Translations under genes and position numbers: made by a program | Notes under the pieces: model-generated | The model's database searches: none | What the model was told of the DNA's origin: nothing | Seen by the model: the letters and a program-made list of their open reading frames with translations, nothing else | Shown here: piece after piece, positions 1-8,706 of the stretch | Layout of the letters: every line of letters begins with the position of its first letter | Position numbering within the stretch: position 1 is the first letter of the stretch | Source: Thalassobius sp034670005 | Lineage (GTDB): Bacteria > Pseudomonadota > Alphaproteobacteria > Rhodobacterales > Rhodobacteraceae | Length of the DNA: 64,000 nt | Reading direction: 5' to 3' | Assembly: GCF_034670005.1 (NCBI RefSeq) | Contig: NZ_JAXMOH010000001.1 | Span: 732,336 to 796,335, forward strand

Positions 1-206
1 AGCAACAACGCTGGACCGGCATCGAACAGGTCGCGGATACGCCGCGCCATTCGTCTTGTGTTGACCATCAACGTGGCCCGCGCAAGGTCCTGTGGCTGGG
101 TTCCTTCGCTACGCTGCAACATCCCTTTAACCAGCAATTTCGGGAAATCCACCCCCGGGGGCAGGCCGAAAACGCGCGGTTTTTCAGATGGATCAAACAT
201 CGCCAT
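1..206 (-). CDS. addB: AddB, double-strand break repair protein, N-terminal fragment
   Basis: Only the first 68 or so residues lie in the window; the gene continues past position 1. The protein begins MAMFDPSEKPRVFGLPPG and contains TLMVNTRRMARRIRDLF, as at the start of alphaproteobacterial AddB, the helicase-nuclease partner of AddA in RecBCD-like repair. The start at 206 is preferred over 200 because an AGGA-like ribosome site sits about 10 bases before it. The first bases overlap the end of murU, so it is probably the next gene of the tsaE-amgK-murU operon. Identification rests on a short fragment plus remembered gene order. Confidence 0.75.
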   Translation of the reverse strand, partial: MAMFDPSEKPRVFGLPPGVDFPKLLVKGMLQRSEGTQPQDLARATLMVNTRRMARRIRDLFDAGPALL

Positions 207-885
207 ACCCGATCATCCTTTCGGCCAGTGCGATCCCTTCGGGGCGACCAACATCGCACCATTGCCCGGGATATCCGATCCCGAAAAGGCGCCCGTCCCG
301 TAACATCCGGTCCCACAGCAGATTGAGCGAAAAAGCATCCTGTTCGATGGCATTCAGCCCGTCGGGATTTACGATCTGCGCGCCGCCATAGATCGCCCCG
401 GGTCCCCGGCGCAGCCGACCCTGTTCATCGCTCAGGAAATCACCGGTACCGCTATGGCCTACCGCGCTGTCCCGCGAGACGCAGATCAACAGCGCGTCCA
501 TTCTCTCCGGGTCCCATGCCTTGGCCAGAATCTGCAGCGGATTTGGGCCAGACCAGATCGCATCGGTGTTCAGGGTCATCACCGGCCCCGTTCCCAACAG
601 GGGCAACGCCGCGCGCAGCCCGCCGCCGGTTTCCAGAATTTCAGGGTATTCTTCTGAAAATCCGATATCGCGCCCGGCCAGATGGGCGCGCAACATATCG
701 GATTTGTAGTGCAGGTTGGCGACCACCTTTTCGCTGCCATAGGCATCGACCAGATCCAGCGCGCGATCGATCATTGGACGACCCGCAACCTCGACCAAGG
801 GTTTGGGCCGGTCCGCTGTCAGCGCCCCCATGCGGGTGCCGAATCCGGCGGCAAACAGCATTACAGGGTGCGGGTGGTGGCGCAT
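193..885 (-). CDS. murU: Nucleotidyltransferase, MurU-like (N-acetylmuramate-1-phosphate uridylyltransferase)
   Basis: A 230-residue sugar-1-phosphate nucleotidyltransferase. The N-terminus has the family signature: LFAAGFGTRMG followed by RPKPLVEVAGRPMIDRAL. It follows and overlaps an AmgK-like kinase gene by 25 bases. In Pseudomonas, AmgK and MurU together turn recycled N-acetylmuramate into UDP-MurNAc, bypassing the fosfomycin-sensitive de novo steps. The start at 885 was chosen because it gives the canonical N-terminus; the open frame runs further upstream only inside amgK. MurU is inferred from the gene pair. A mannose- or glucose-1-phosphate nucleotidyltransferase is the alternative. 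Confidence 0.8.
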   Translation of the reverse strand: MRHHPHPVMLFAAGFGTRMGALTADRPKPLVEVAGRPMIDRALDLVDAYGSEKVVANLHYKSDMLRAHLAGRDIGFSEEYPEILETGGGLRAALPLLGTGPVMTLNTDAIWSGPNPLQILAKAWDPERMDALLICVSRDSAVGHSGTGDFLSDEQGRLRRGPGAIYGGAQIVNPDGLNAIEQDAFSLNLLWDRMLRDGRLFGIGYPGQWCDVGRPEGIALAERMIGYGDV

Positions 886-1868
886 TTCTGTTTCAGGTCC
901 TGCAAGTAGTCGGGAGTGGGTTTCGGAAGGGCATTCAACACGATTGAACTGACCGGTGCCAGCACCGGATGATCCAGATCGCGCAACATCAGGTTCCACA
1001 CCCGCGGGATCAGGTCGATATAATGTGATTTTCCGTCGCGCAGGCAGAGCCGGGCAAAGACACCTATGATACGCAGATTGCGCTGCGCCCCCAGCACCGC
1101 ATAGGCGGTCTGAAACGCATCCGGATCAAGTGCTGCTTCGTCAACATAGCGTCGGATCATCGCGGTTTCGATTTCGGGCGGCACATCGCGGCGGGCATCC
1201 TGCAAAAGCGATACCAAATCATAGGCGCGATGCCCGGTCATCGCATCCTGAAAGTCCAGCAACCCAACCCGCGCGGTACCAGCGCGATCCGGCATCCAAA
1301 GCAGATTTTCGGCGTGATAGTCGCGCTGGATCAGGACAGAATGATCCGCCGCGTAGTGTTCCAGGATCGGCGCGAAAACATCGCGAAACATTTGTTCCGA
1401 CGAAGCATCGCCGCCCTTGTACCAGGTCCAGGCCAAAGCGGACAAATCGGCCATCACTTCAGGCGAATACCGGGTCAGATTTGACGGCGGCTCCGCCTCG
1501 TGTAGCCGGATCAAAACATCGGTTGCGGCCTGATAAAGCGGGACCTCAAGATCGGGGTGATCGGGAATGACGCGCGCGAACAAATCGTCGCCAAGATCTT
1601 CGAGGATCAAAAATCCATGTTCGGCGTCTTCGGCCCAGATTCGCGGCGCACTGAGGCCCAGTTCGGTCAGATAATGCGCGATGGAAACGAAGGGGCGGAC
1701 ATCTTCGCCCTTTTCCGGCGGTGCATCCATCAACACGGCGGTTTCACCACCGCGCTGCAGCCGTTCATATCGACGGTTCGAAGCATCCCCGGCCAGCGCG
1801 CTGCGTTTGGCCCCGGCCCATTCCGATCCGGCGATGAAGCCTTCGATCAGTTTTGTCCGCTCGCTCAT
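861..1868 (-). CDS. amgK: Aminoglycoside-phosphotransferase-fold kinase, AmgK-like
   Basis: A 335-residue APH/choline-kinase-fold protein. The catalytic loop is seen as LIQRDYHAENLLW, and the metal-binding motif follows as VGLLDFQDAMTGHRAYDL. AmgK phosphorylates the anomeric hydroxyl of N-acetylmuramate or N-acetylglucosamine in cell-wall recycling; its product is the MurU substrate, and murU is the next gene. The start at 1868 overlaps the tsaE stop (ATGA), which indicates translational coupling. The sugar specificity is inferred from the pairing with murU. Confidence 0.82.
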   Translation of the reverse strand: MSERTKLIEGFIAGSEWAGAKRSALAGDASNRRYERLQRGGETAVLMDAPPEKGEDVRPFVSIAHYLTELGLSAPRIWAEDAEHGFLILEDLGDDLFARVIPDHPDLEVPLYQAATDVLIRLHEAEPPSNLTRYSPEVMADLSALAWTWYKGGDASSEQMFRDVFAPILEHYAADHSVLIQRDYHAENLLWMPDRAGTARVGLLDFQDAMTGHRAYDLVSLLQDARRDVPPEIETAMIRRYVDEAALDPDAFQTAYAVLGAQRNLRIIGVFARLCLRDGKSHYIDLIPRVWNLMLRDLDHPVLAPVSSIVLNALPKPTPDYLQDLKQKCATTRTL

Positions 1869-2335
1869 GCCGCGATCCCTTCCAGCTTGTCGTCCCACTT
1901 GTCGTTGCTCCAGGTCAGGGCGACGCGGCGGGTTTCTTCACCGGTGACATCGAAGGTCAGGGTCAACGCATTTGCCGGGGTCAGTTCCGCCAACCGATCA
2001 GGCCATTCCACCAGACAAATCGCGCCTTCGAAAGCGTCTTCCAGCCCCAGCTCAACCGCTTCATCCGGGCTGCTCAGCCGGTACAGATCGCTATGCCAGA
2101 TCTCGGCTGTTTGGCCGTCATAGACTTGTACCAATGTAAAGGTTGGCGATGGTACATCCTCGGGTTCGTGCAGCAGGGATTGGACCAAGGCGCGGGCGAA
2201 ATGGGTTTTTCCGGCGCCGATCCCGCCTTGTAGCAGGATCACGTCGCCGGGGGCCAAAACCCTGGCAATAGCGCGTGCCAGTGCCGCGGTTTCGTCCGGT
2301 GTTTTCAGATCTATGATAATGGGGCAAATGGCCAT
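1865..2335 (-). CDS. tsaE: TsaE, tRNA t6A biosynthesis ATPase
   Basis: A 156-residue P-loop protein with Walker A seen as LLQGGIGAGKTHFARAL, then SPTFTLVQVY and a downstream WPDRL, all typical of TsaE. TsaE drives turnover of the TsaB-TsaD complex that makes threonylcarbamoyladenosine at A37 of ANN-decoding tRNAs. The tsaD gene lies in this window at 16480-17577. The gene leads the tsaE-amgK-murU-addB run and its stop overlaps the amgK start. Confidence 0.93.
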   Translation of the reverse strand: MAICPIIIDLKTPDETAALARAIARVLAPGDVILLQGGIGAGKTHFARALVQSLLHEPEDVPSPTFTLVQVYDGQTAEIWHSDLYRLSSPDEAVELGLEDAFEGAICLVEWPDRLAELTPANALTLTFDVTGEETRRVALTWSNDKWDDKLEGIAA

Positions 2336-2375
2336 GCCCGGAGATTACTCGGAAGCGTCGCCGCTGCAAGCCGGA

Positions 2376-3917
2376 TCAGGCACTATCGACCAATTTGGGC
2401 TGCATCTCGACCTGTTGGGCATATTCGAACAGAACCATCGTCGCACCGCCGCCGATCCTCCGAGCCCAGGTGGTCAGGTTGGTGCCGTCCTTCAGCCGGA
2501 CCGGAACCTGCTGATCGCAATTCGGCGTGGCGGTGGTAACGAATTGCGCGATTTCGTCCCAACGGGGTGATGGCAGGCTGGCCCCTTTCCAATGCTGCAC
2601 GGAATCTCTGATCGTTGGTTCCGTGAGGCCATAATCCGGTTCGGTTTTCCAAATCTCGCAATACATGCTGTTGCAAAAATACATTTGACCACTCGAAGAA
2701 AAAACCGCGACTGCCAGGTTCAGATGGTTCAGTACCGACTGATTTAATTCCAGATCGGCGCGAAAACGACGGGTTAGCGACATTTCGGCACTGATATCTT
2801 CGATCAGGAAGGCCATTGCGCCGTCCGGATGCGGCCGACCGCTTACGCGATATGTCAGCCCCGTTGGCAAATGCCATGTTTCCAGGTAGCGGCCGTCGCT
2901 GGCAGCATCGATCAAGTCGTCCATTTCATCGAGCCAAGAATTGTAGTTCTTCGGTTCCGGCATGGTCTGATTGTCGCGTAGCCGGTCAAAGAAATCGTGC
3001 AGGCTTGGCCGTTTGGACAGAAATTCCACTGACAAGTGGGTCAAATCCGCTAGCGCCGGATTGAACAGTGCCAACTCACGCTTACGATCGAATATCGCCA
3101 AGCCGATCGACAGTTGAGCAAAGGTTTTGGTCAGGGTTTGCACGAAATTGCGTTGTGCGATCTCCGCTTGCACAACCGCATTGATATCGGTGGCATAGTG
3201 CATGGTAAACTTGTCCGTCAGGGACGATGTAACGTCATACCACAAGCATTCGGACCCGTTCTTGAGCGTGACTGACAACCGTTTGCGCGATGGCACCGGC
3301 GGTTTGCTCCCGGTCAGCTCGAAGAGCGATTCGTGACCTTCGGCGTTCGGTCCAATACAAGCTCTCGCCAGCATTTCATAAGCCGAATTGGCCCATTTGA
3401 CCCGACCATGTGCATCGGTTTGCCAGATCGGATAGGGCGACCCTTGAACCGCGCTGTTGAGCGTATCGATTTGGGCTTCCCAAACCCTGCGCTGATGCAG
3501 ATCAGCGGCTGATTGGGTCCGGTTTGGAGTATTATCAATCAGGCTGACCCTGGTCAGACCATTTATATCCTCGATCAGGACGGTCGAGTCTCCTCCCATA
3601 TCGATGGATTCCAGCGTCAGTGGATTGCCAGACAACCCTGGCGGAGGTACGTCTGGAAAATCAGGAAAACGCGGGCGTAGTAGCTTTGCCATTTGGTACC
3701 AATCGGTGCGGTCACCTTCGGCCATGTCCAACAGGACTTCGCCGCTGTCACTGGCATTCAACAGATCAGATCCATTATAAAGGAATCTGGTCTCTTCGTT
3801 ACCGTTGAAAACCGAAATCGTGGGATCTGCTTGGGGCTTTTGAACGAAACGAAATGTAAGTGCCGCAGCGATCAGAGAAATTGCACAAATCCCCAAAAAA
3901 CTCTGTAAATCGAGCAT
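2376..3917 (-). CDS. Membrane-anchored multi-PAS protein
   Basis: A 513-residue protein with one N-terminal membrane segment (about residues 5-25), then a variable stretch, then several PAS-like units, recognisable around IWQTDAHGRVKWANSAYEML, LAIFDRKRELALFNPALADL and LAVAVFSSSGQMYFCNSMYC. No histidine-kinase, cyclase or HTH output domain is visible, so it looks like a sensor that must signal through a partner. It sits 69 bases downstream of regB on the same strand. A role in modulating RegB is inference only. Confidence 0.8.
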   Translation of the reverse strand: MLDLQSFLGICAISLIAAALTFRFVQKPQADPTISVFNGNEETRFLYNGSDLLNASDSGEVLLDMAEGDRTDWYQMAKLLRPRFPDFPDVPPPGLSGNPLTLESIDMGGDSTVLIEDINGLTRVSLIDNTPNRTQSAADLHQRRVWEAQIDTLNSAVQGSPYPIWQTDAHGRVKWANSAYEMLARACIGPNAEGHESLFELTGSKPPVPSRKRLSVTLKNGSECLWYDVTSSLTDKFTMHYATDINAVVQAEIAQRNFVQTLTKTFAQLSIGLAIFDRKRELALFNPALADLTHLSVEFLSKRPSLHDFFDRLRDNQTMPEPKNYNSWLDEMDDLIDAASDGRYLETWHLPTGLTYRVSGRPHPDGAMAFLIEDISAEMSLTRRFRADLELNQSVLNHLNLAVAVFSSSGQMYFCNSMYCEIWKTEPDYGLTEPTIRDSVQHWKGASLPSPRWDEIAQFVTTATPNCDQQVPVRLKDGTNLTTWARRIGGGATMVLFEYAQQVEMQPKLVDSA

Positions 3918-3986
3918 GGTACACCTGTCTAAAAATAATCTCTAAGTTGAAGATAACTGGTTAACAAGCTCTTAAAGGGTGAGTGG

Positions 3987-5381
3987 TTAGATCGCCAAAG
4001 GCTGATTTTCCCCAATTGGAACAGCATTTTCACCGCTTTGTGCGTCGATTTTCCGGCGCAACCAAACAACTTCGACGATTGCACCACATCTTTCGGAATG
4101 AATACCGAGTGGCATATGCGGATCGCGGCCATTAGCGAAACTCAACTCAGCTCCCGACCGTTCCAGCAAGGTTTTTGCAATGAAAAGGCCCAAACCCATA
4201 CCTTCGTATTCCGGTCGTTTCGTCATGTCTGCCCCAGCGCGACGGCGGCGCATGAACGGGTCTCCGATACGTCCGATCAACTGAGGTGGATAGCCCGCAC
4301 CGTCATCCATGATGCGAACACGGATTTCGCTGTCGTTCCAGCTTGCTTCGACCCAGACATTTTCAGTGGCGAAGTCGACCCCGTTCTGGATCAGGTTGCG
4401 TACTCCGTGGATGATTTCGGGTCGGCGCAGAACCGAAGGCTGTGACTGCGCATCAAGCCCATCCGCCAATTCGAAATGCAATTCCTTGCCGCGCTCCAGA
4501 TGAGGATCTGCCGCTTCGCGCAGGACCGCCATCAGCGGGGCCTGACGCAGGTGCAGATCGTCTTTGCCGGCCCGCCCCATCGACCGTAGAATATCGCGGC
4601 AGCGATCAGCCTGTTCGCGGATCAGGCGGGCATCTTCCTGCAGTTCAGGCCAGTCCTCCAGATCCTCAATTAATTCGGCGCTGGTCAGCTTGATCGTCGC
4701 CAATGGAGTGCCCAGTTCGTGTGCCGCCGCCGCCACAACGCCACCGATATCGGTCAGTTTCTGTTCCCTGGACAGGGCCATGTAGGTCGCCTGCAACGCG
4801 TCGGACATCGCGTGCATTTCCACAGTGACGCGACGCGAATAGGCTCCAAGAAAGATCACCGCGATCACGGTGGCGATCCAATTTCCGAAAACGAAGATAT
4901 CCGGGATTCGCAAGATGAAGCCTTGATCGGTCCGCAGTGGCAGATGGAATCTGGCCAGCAGCGTCACCGCCAGAATCGCGGTGATGCCAAGAAACATGGT
5001 CGAGCGCAGCGACAGAGCCGAAGCAGATACCGTCACAGGACCAAGGATAAGGATCGAAAACGGATTATGCAAACCGCCGGTGAGGTATAATAACAGCGAC
5101 AGCTGCAACAGATCGAATAGCACCATCAGCAGGTTTTCGGTTTCCGTCAGTCGTTTGCTTTCGGGAAAAATGAACATCGTGATCAGATTGCCGAGAATCG
5201 AAACGGAAATGACCAACAGGCAAAGGCTGATTTCCAATTGCAGGTCAAAAAAGACCTGAGCAACGAAAATCGCCGTCAACTGTCCGGCAATGGCCGCCCA
5301 TCTGAGCAAGGTGATCGTGCGCAGCTTGATCCAGTTACCGCGCTCGCTGCCCTTGAGTACTTTGAATGTCGTTTCGGCCAT
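3987..5381 (-). CDS. regB: RegB/PrrB/ActS redox-sensing histidine kinase
   Basis: A 464-residue kinase with about six N-terminal membrane helices (residues 20-180). The conserved quinone-sensing loop appears as TGGLHNPFSILILGP (residues 101-115). The H-box is AAHELGTPLATIK with the phosphorylated His at residue 221. Cys261 lies 40 residues later, the same spacing as His225 and Cys265 of Rhodobacter RegB, the redox-active cysteine. The ATPase domain has DDGAGYPP and GMGLGLFIAKTLLERSGA. It is divergent from senC-regA, the usual arrangement. It phosphorylates RegA under low oxygen or reducing conditions. Confidence 0.95.
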   Translation of the reverse strand: MAETTFKVLKGSERGNWIKLRTITLLRWAAIAGQLTAIFVAQVFFDLQLEISLCLLVISVSILGNLITMFIFPESKRLTETENLLMVLFDLLQLSLLLYLTGGLHNPFSILILGPVTVSASALSLRSTMFLGITAILAVTLLARFHLPLRTDQGFILRIPDIFVFGNWIATVIAVIFLGAYSRRVTVEMHAMSDALQATYMALSREQKLTDIGGVVAAAAHELGTPLATIKLTSAELIEDLEDWPELQEDARLIREQADRCRDILRSMGRAGKDDLHLRQAPLMAVLREAADPHLERGKELHFELADGLDAQSQPSVLRRPEIIHGVRNLIQNGVDFATENVWVEASWNDSEIRVRIMDDGAGYPPQLIGRIGDPFMRRRRAGADMTKRPEYEGMGLGLFIAKTLLERSGAELSFANGRDPHMPLGIHSERCGAIVEVVWLRRKIDAQSGENAVPIGENQPLAI

Positions 5382-5472
5382 GTGCGACTTCGTCCCGTTG
5401 AATTTCTTTGTCTAATGATAAATATGCAAGAAAGACCAATCAACAGACCGCTCCCGGACCGAGGATACCATC

Positions 5473-6105
5473 ATGAACCGTACATTTGTCGCGTCGATTT
5501 CGGCCGTTGCCATAGCTGCATTGCTGGGGGCGACATGGTATGTAACCTCTGGTACCGGGCCGGATGACAAATATGCCGATTGTCGTACCGGCGCAGTGGC
5601 TGGTGGATCCACGCTCGGCGGGCCGTTCACTCTGGTTGACGAAACTGGCAAAACGGTCACCGACAAAGACGTGATCGACCAGCCTACGCTGCTCTATTTC
5701 GGCTATACTTTCTGTCCCGATGTTTGCCCTCTGGACAATGCGCGCAATGCCGAAACGATCGAAATACTGGAAAACCGCGGCAAGATCGTGAAGCCGGTGT
5801 TCATTTCCATCGACCCTGACCGCGACACACCGGAATTGCTGGCCGATTTTACCGATTACCTGCATCCGCGCATGATTGGACTGACCGGGACCCCGGAACA
5901 GGTGAAAGCGGCCAGCCAAGCCTATCGTACCTTTTACCAGAAACAGGAACCCGAAGCGGGTGACGAAGACTACTACCTGATTGATCATTCGACCTTCACT
6001 TATCTGGTGTTCCCCGACGACGGTTTTGTGGAATTTTTCCGCCGTGATCTGGAGCCGGAACAAATGGCTGACAAGGTTCAGTGTTTTCTGGACGCGCATG
6101 GCTAA
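5473..6105 (+). CDS. senC: SenC/PrrC, SCO-family copper chaperone
   Basis: A 210-residue protein with an N-terminal membrane anchor or signal segment (residues 4-26) and a thioredoxin-like SCO domain. The copper-binding motif CPDVC is seen in GYTFCPDVCPLDNARN, and the conserved histidine in LIDHSTFTYLV. SCO proteins deliver copper to cytochrome oxidase, and in Rhodobacter species SenC/PrrC is encoded beside RegA. It faces regB across a 91-base divergent promoter region and is followed by regA on the same strand. Confidence 0.93.
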   Translation: MNRTFVASISAVAIAALLGATWYVTSGTGPDDKYADCRTGAVAGGSTLGGPFTLVDETGKTVTDKDVIDQPTLLYFGYTFCPDVCPLDNARNAETIEILENRGKIVKPVFISIDPDRDTPELLADFTDYLHPRMIGLTGTPEQVKAASQAYRTFYQKQEPEAGDEDYYLIDHSTFTYLVFPDDGFVEFFRRDLEPEQMADKVQCFLDAHG

Positions 6106-6182
6106 GCCGGGATGGTTTGACGCAAGACACCCTGCGCTATAGAACCGGTAAAACCGTGGTCGCGCGACGCTGGAGGATCCAC

Positions 6183-6734
6183 ATGGCTGAGCTTTCTGAA
6201 AAGATCGGCGAGGACAAATCGCTGTTGATCGTCGATGACGATGAACCGTTTCTGAAACGGCTGGCCAAGGCTATGGAAAAACGTGGTTTCGAAGTGGAAA
6301 CCGCAGGTTCCGTCGCCGCTGGCAAAGCCATCGCCACCGCCCGACCGCCAGCCTATGCCGTTTGCGACCTGCGTCTGGAGGACGGGAATGGACTGGATGT
6401 GGTCGAAGTGCTGCGGGAAAAACGTCCAGATAGCCGGATCGTGGTGCTGACCGGCTATGGCGCCATTGCCACCGCTGTGGCGGCGGTCAAGATCGGGGCG
6501 ACCGATTACCTGTCGAAACCCGCCGATGCCACCGATATCACGAATGCTCTGCTGGCCGCCGATGACGAAATGCCGCCGCCACCGGAAAACCCGATGAGCG
6601 CCGACCGGGTGCGGTGGGAACATATTCAGCGGGTGTACGAGCTGTGCGACCGAAATGTCAGCGAAACCGCCCGGCGGCTGAACATGCACCGCAGGACGTT
6701 GCAGCGCATCCTGGCCAAGCGTAGTCCGCGCTGA
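6183..6734 (+). CDS. regA: RegA/PrrA/ActR response regulator
   Basis: A 183-residue two-domain regulator. The receiver domain has the acidic cluster VDDDE, the phosphoacceptor Asp62 in CDLRLEDGNG, and the Lys in YLSKPADA. The C-terminal Fis-type helix-turn-helix ends NVSETARRLNMHRRTLQRIL, which is almost invariant in RegA proteins. The start at 6183 has a GGAGG ribosome site just upstream (about 6172); the longer frame from 6081 overlaps senC and is not used. RegA controls respiration, photosynthesis and carbon or nitrogen fixation genes in relatives. Confidence 0.96.
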   Translation: MAELSEKIGEDKSLLIVDDDEPFLKRLAKAMEKRGFEVETAGSVAAGKAIATARPPAYAVCDLRLEDGNGLDVVEVLREKRPDSRIVVLTGYGAIATAVAAVKIGATDYLSKPADATDITNALLAADDEMPPPPENPMSADRVRWEHIQRVYELCDRNVSETARRLNMHRRTLQRILAKRSPR

Positions 6735-6745
6735 GCAATTTGGAC

Positions 6746-6775
6746 AAGCGCGGGTGAGCGGCGCTCGCCGCGCTT
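6746..6775. terminator. Hairpin between convergent regA and GNAT gene
   Basis: An 8-bp perfect stem (AAGCGCGG with CCGCGCTT) encloses a second 4-bp stem (GAGC/GCTC). It lies in the 44 bases between the regA stop and the stop of the opposing acetyltransferase gene, where a bidirectional terminator is expected. No clear T-run follows on either strand. Confidence 0.5.
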
Positions 6776-6778
6776 GGG

Positions 6779-7261
6779 TCAATCGAGATCGAAGCGTTTC
6801 AGAACCTTATCGACCTTCTGACCATTATTGAGCCTGTAATCATGCCAGCGGTCATAGTCGCGAAATCCGCGGCTTTGATGGTACGTCAGCCCGCTGTCGT
6901 TATCGGCGCGGATATTGGCGTTGATCCAGACATACCCAAGCGCTTCGGCGGCCGCCCGGGTTGCTTCGAACAGCTTTGATCCGGTCCCCAGGCCAGTCTG
7001 GCCGATCCGTACGAAGGTCGCAATATCGCACGCTTCGTCCGGCAGATAATCCTGCGGGCCAATCCATTGAAACCCAATGATGTCGCCCGCGTCGTCCGCC
7101 ACGTGCCAAGCGGCCCGTTCTGCGCCAGTTTCGATCCAGTCCCAAAGCATTTTGCCGCTGACCAAATCGGTTATCGCTGTCGTTCCGCCCGCTGCAATAA
7201 TTTCGTTCAGCAGATCGGCCATCGGTCGCGTATCGATACGGGTTGCGCGACGGATTCGCAT
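6779..7261 (-). CDS. GNAT-family N-acetyltransferase
   Basis: A 160-residue GNAT protein. The acetyl-CoA binding region appears as TFVRIGQTGLGTGSKLFEAT, followed by WINANIRADNDSGLTYHQSRGF with the usual asparagine and the late aromatic motif. The start at 7261 gives MRIRRATRIDTRPMADLLNE, a normal GNAT beginning. It directly follows the HD-domain gene (stop at 7263), so the two are probably co-transcribed. The substrate cannot be read from the sequence. Confidence 0.85.
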   Translation of the reverse strand: MRIRRATRIDTRPMADLLNEIIAAGGTTAITDLVSGKMLWDWIETGAERAAWHVADDAGDIIGFQWIGPQDYLPDEACDIATFVRIGQTGLGTGSKLFEATRAAAEALGYVWINANIRADNDSGLTYHQSRGFRDYDRWHDYRLNNGQKVDKVLKRFDLD

Positions 7262-7262
7262 T

Positions 7263-7859
7263 TCAGCAGTCCTGTAATAGCATTGCGACACGGCCAGTGT
7301 AGTCGTTCCGCGCCTCGACCGGTGGGCGCAGTCGAATCGCCAGACCCTCAATCACCGCTGGGTCGGGTTTGCCAAAAAACCTTGTCGCCTCGTTTACCGT
7401 GAAACCCGCGATCTGAGTCGCTTCCATCCAGGCGCTGACGCGGTCTGCCTTCTTGATTTGTTTCTTTACCGTTGCCGGGATCGTCGCTGGCAAACCGAAT
7501 CGAATGTGGATCGCAGCCATCAGCCGTTTATCCAGCTCGTCATATTCCGGCCCGACCGCCGCCTTAACCGGGGAAATCATATCGCCGATAACATATTCGG
7601 GCGCGTCATGCAGCAACGCGGCCAGCTGCCATTTGACCGGGGCTTGCGGGGTCATTCGAGTATAAAGCTCTTCGACCAGCAGCGAATGCTCGGCTACGGA
7701 ATAGGCGAAATCACCTTGTGTTTGACCATTCCAGCGCGCCACAAACGCCAGCCCATGCGCGATGTCTTCGATCTCGATATCCATCGGGGTTGGATCCAGC
7801 AGATCCAGCCGACGACCAGACAACATCCGTTGCCAAGCGCGGGGTTGTTTTGCGGCCAT
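7263..7859 (-). CDS. HD-domain hydrolase, YfbR-like
   Basis: A 198-residue HD-superfamily protein. Metal-binding motifs are EHSLLVEEL and LLHDAPEYVIGD, the order seen in YfbR-like 5'-deoxynucleotidases. The start at 7859 (MAAKQPRAWQRMLSGRRLDLLDP) fits the family; the frame stays open for 740 bases further upstream, but that extension has no family resemblance and crosses the opposing gene at 8323. Nucleotide hydrolysis is inferred from the family. Confidence 0.82.
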   Translation of the reverse strand: MAAKQPRAWQRMLSGRRLDLLDPTPMDIEIEDIAHGLAFVARWNGQTQGDFAYSVAEHSLLVEELYTRMTPQAPVKWQLAALLHDAPEYVIGDMISPVKAAVGPEYDELDKRLMAAIHIRFGLPATIPATVKKQIKKADRVSAWMEATQIAGFTVNEATRFFGKPDPAVIEGLAIRLRPPVEARNDYTGRVAMLLQDC

Positions 7860-8322
7860 AGGGCACCTCGTGAACTTCTGGTCCTGAGTAGCCGGTGAGC
7901 CCGATTCATGCAACGTGGACGCTTTGCCACACGAGGCTATTCCGCCTTGTTCGTGGAGTTGTTGTAACGTCAATGCCACAACGTGCACGGAACCTGAATC
8001 GTATGGGGTGGGAGTTATGATCCCGCGCCAAACCATAGCTGTGACATAAAGCGAAAGCGTTTGAACCATTCGATAACCAGCCATTGAATCAACAAAACAA
8101 GGCGCAACCGGTCGTGTTGATGACCCCTTTCTTACGGATAGGTCCGGTTCGGAACGATTCAAACTAATTGTGAATTGGCCGTATTTGATCAGTAGAAGAA
8201 TGCCGAAACATGGATGACTCAGGCACATAGTTTGCTCCGGTACTTGCTGTAAATTCCGCCTGAACCGCGCTCTTTCCCGGGCGTCAGATCCGACGGCATT
8301 TTCATGGAAAAGGAGTACGAGT
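7860..8322. other. 463-base intergenic stretch
   Basis: This stretch lies between the divergent HD hydrolase and the small secreted protein gene. I see no supportable gene, RNA or repeat. It must hold two outward promoters. An AAAAGGAG ribosome site for the gene at 8323 lies at its right end. Confidence 0.5.
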
Positions 8323-8667
8323 ATGTCCATTTTTCTGAAAACCCGCGCCGTCGGCCCCGCGCCACGATACGCTTTGGCTGTGACTATTTGTCTGGGTGTT
8401 GGCTTTTTGGCTTCGGCGGTTTCTGCCCAAGCATCCAAATGCTTGCCGCGTGACACTTTGGTGAACAGTCTGTCGAAAAAATACAATGAGCAGCTGACTG
8501 GCGGCGGGCTGCAAAATCCGCAGCAATTGATTGAAGTCTGGTCGTCTTCCGACACCGGTAGCTTCACCGTGTTCATTACCCGGGCCGATGGGATCAGCTG
8601 CATTCTGGCAACCGGTCGAAATTGGAATGCAGCCAGCCTGGTACCTCAAGAAGGTGTAGAAGGCTGA
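8323..8667 (+). CDS. Small secreted protein of unknown function
   Basis: A 114-residue protein preceded by a strong AAAAGGAG ribosome site. A hydrophobic N-terminal segment ending near AVSAQASK (about residue 36) looks like a cleavable signal peptide. The mature part is about 78 residues, contains two cysteines (KCLPRD and SCILAT), and resembles small periplasmic proteins common in roseobacters. I do not recognise a named domain. The next gene, ahcY, starts 90 bases downstream with its own leader. Confidence 0.8.
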   Translation: MSIFLKTRAVGPAPRYALAVTICLGVGFLASAVSAQASKCLPRDTLVNSLSKKYNEQLTGGGLQNPQQLIEVWSSSDTGSFTVFITRADGISCILATGRNWNAASLVPQEGVEG

Positions 8668-8687
8668 TCCAGAAGGCGTATCGGGCC

Positions 8688-8706
8688 AATCGCACATTGT
8701 GTGATT
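8688..8706. promoter_or_regulatory. Imperfect palindrome upstream of ahcY
   Basis: AATCGCACATTGTGTGATT is a 19-base inverted repeat with one mismatched pair, located 52 bases before the ahcY start. The right arm TGTGATT recurs as a direct repeat at 8735-8741, just before the ribosome site. It could be an operator or a weak hairpin; no regulator is identified. Confidence 0.35.

Noticed and set aside
7860..8603. N-terminal extension of the HD hydrolase frame to 8603
   Set aside because: The extension has no similarity to the family and overlaps the opposing secreted-protein gene, which has a signal peptide and a strong ribosome site.
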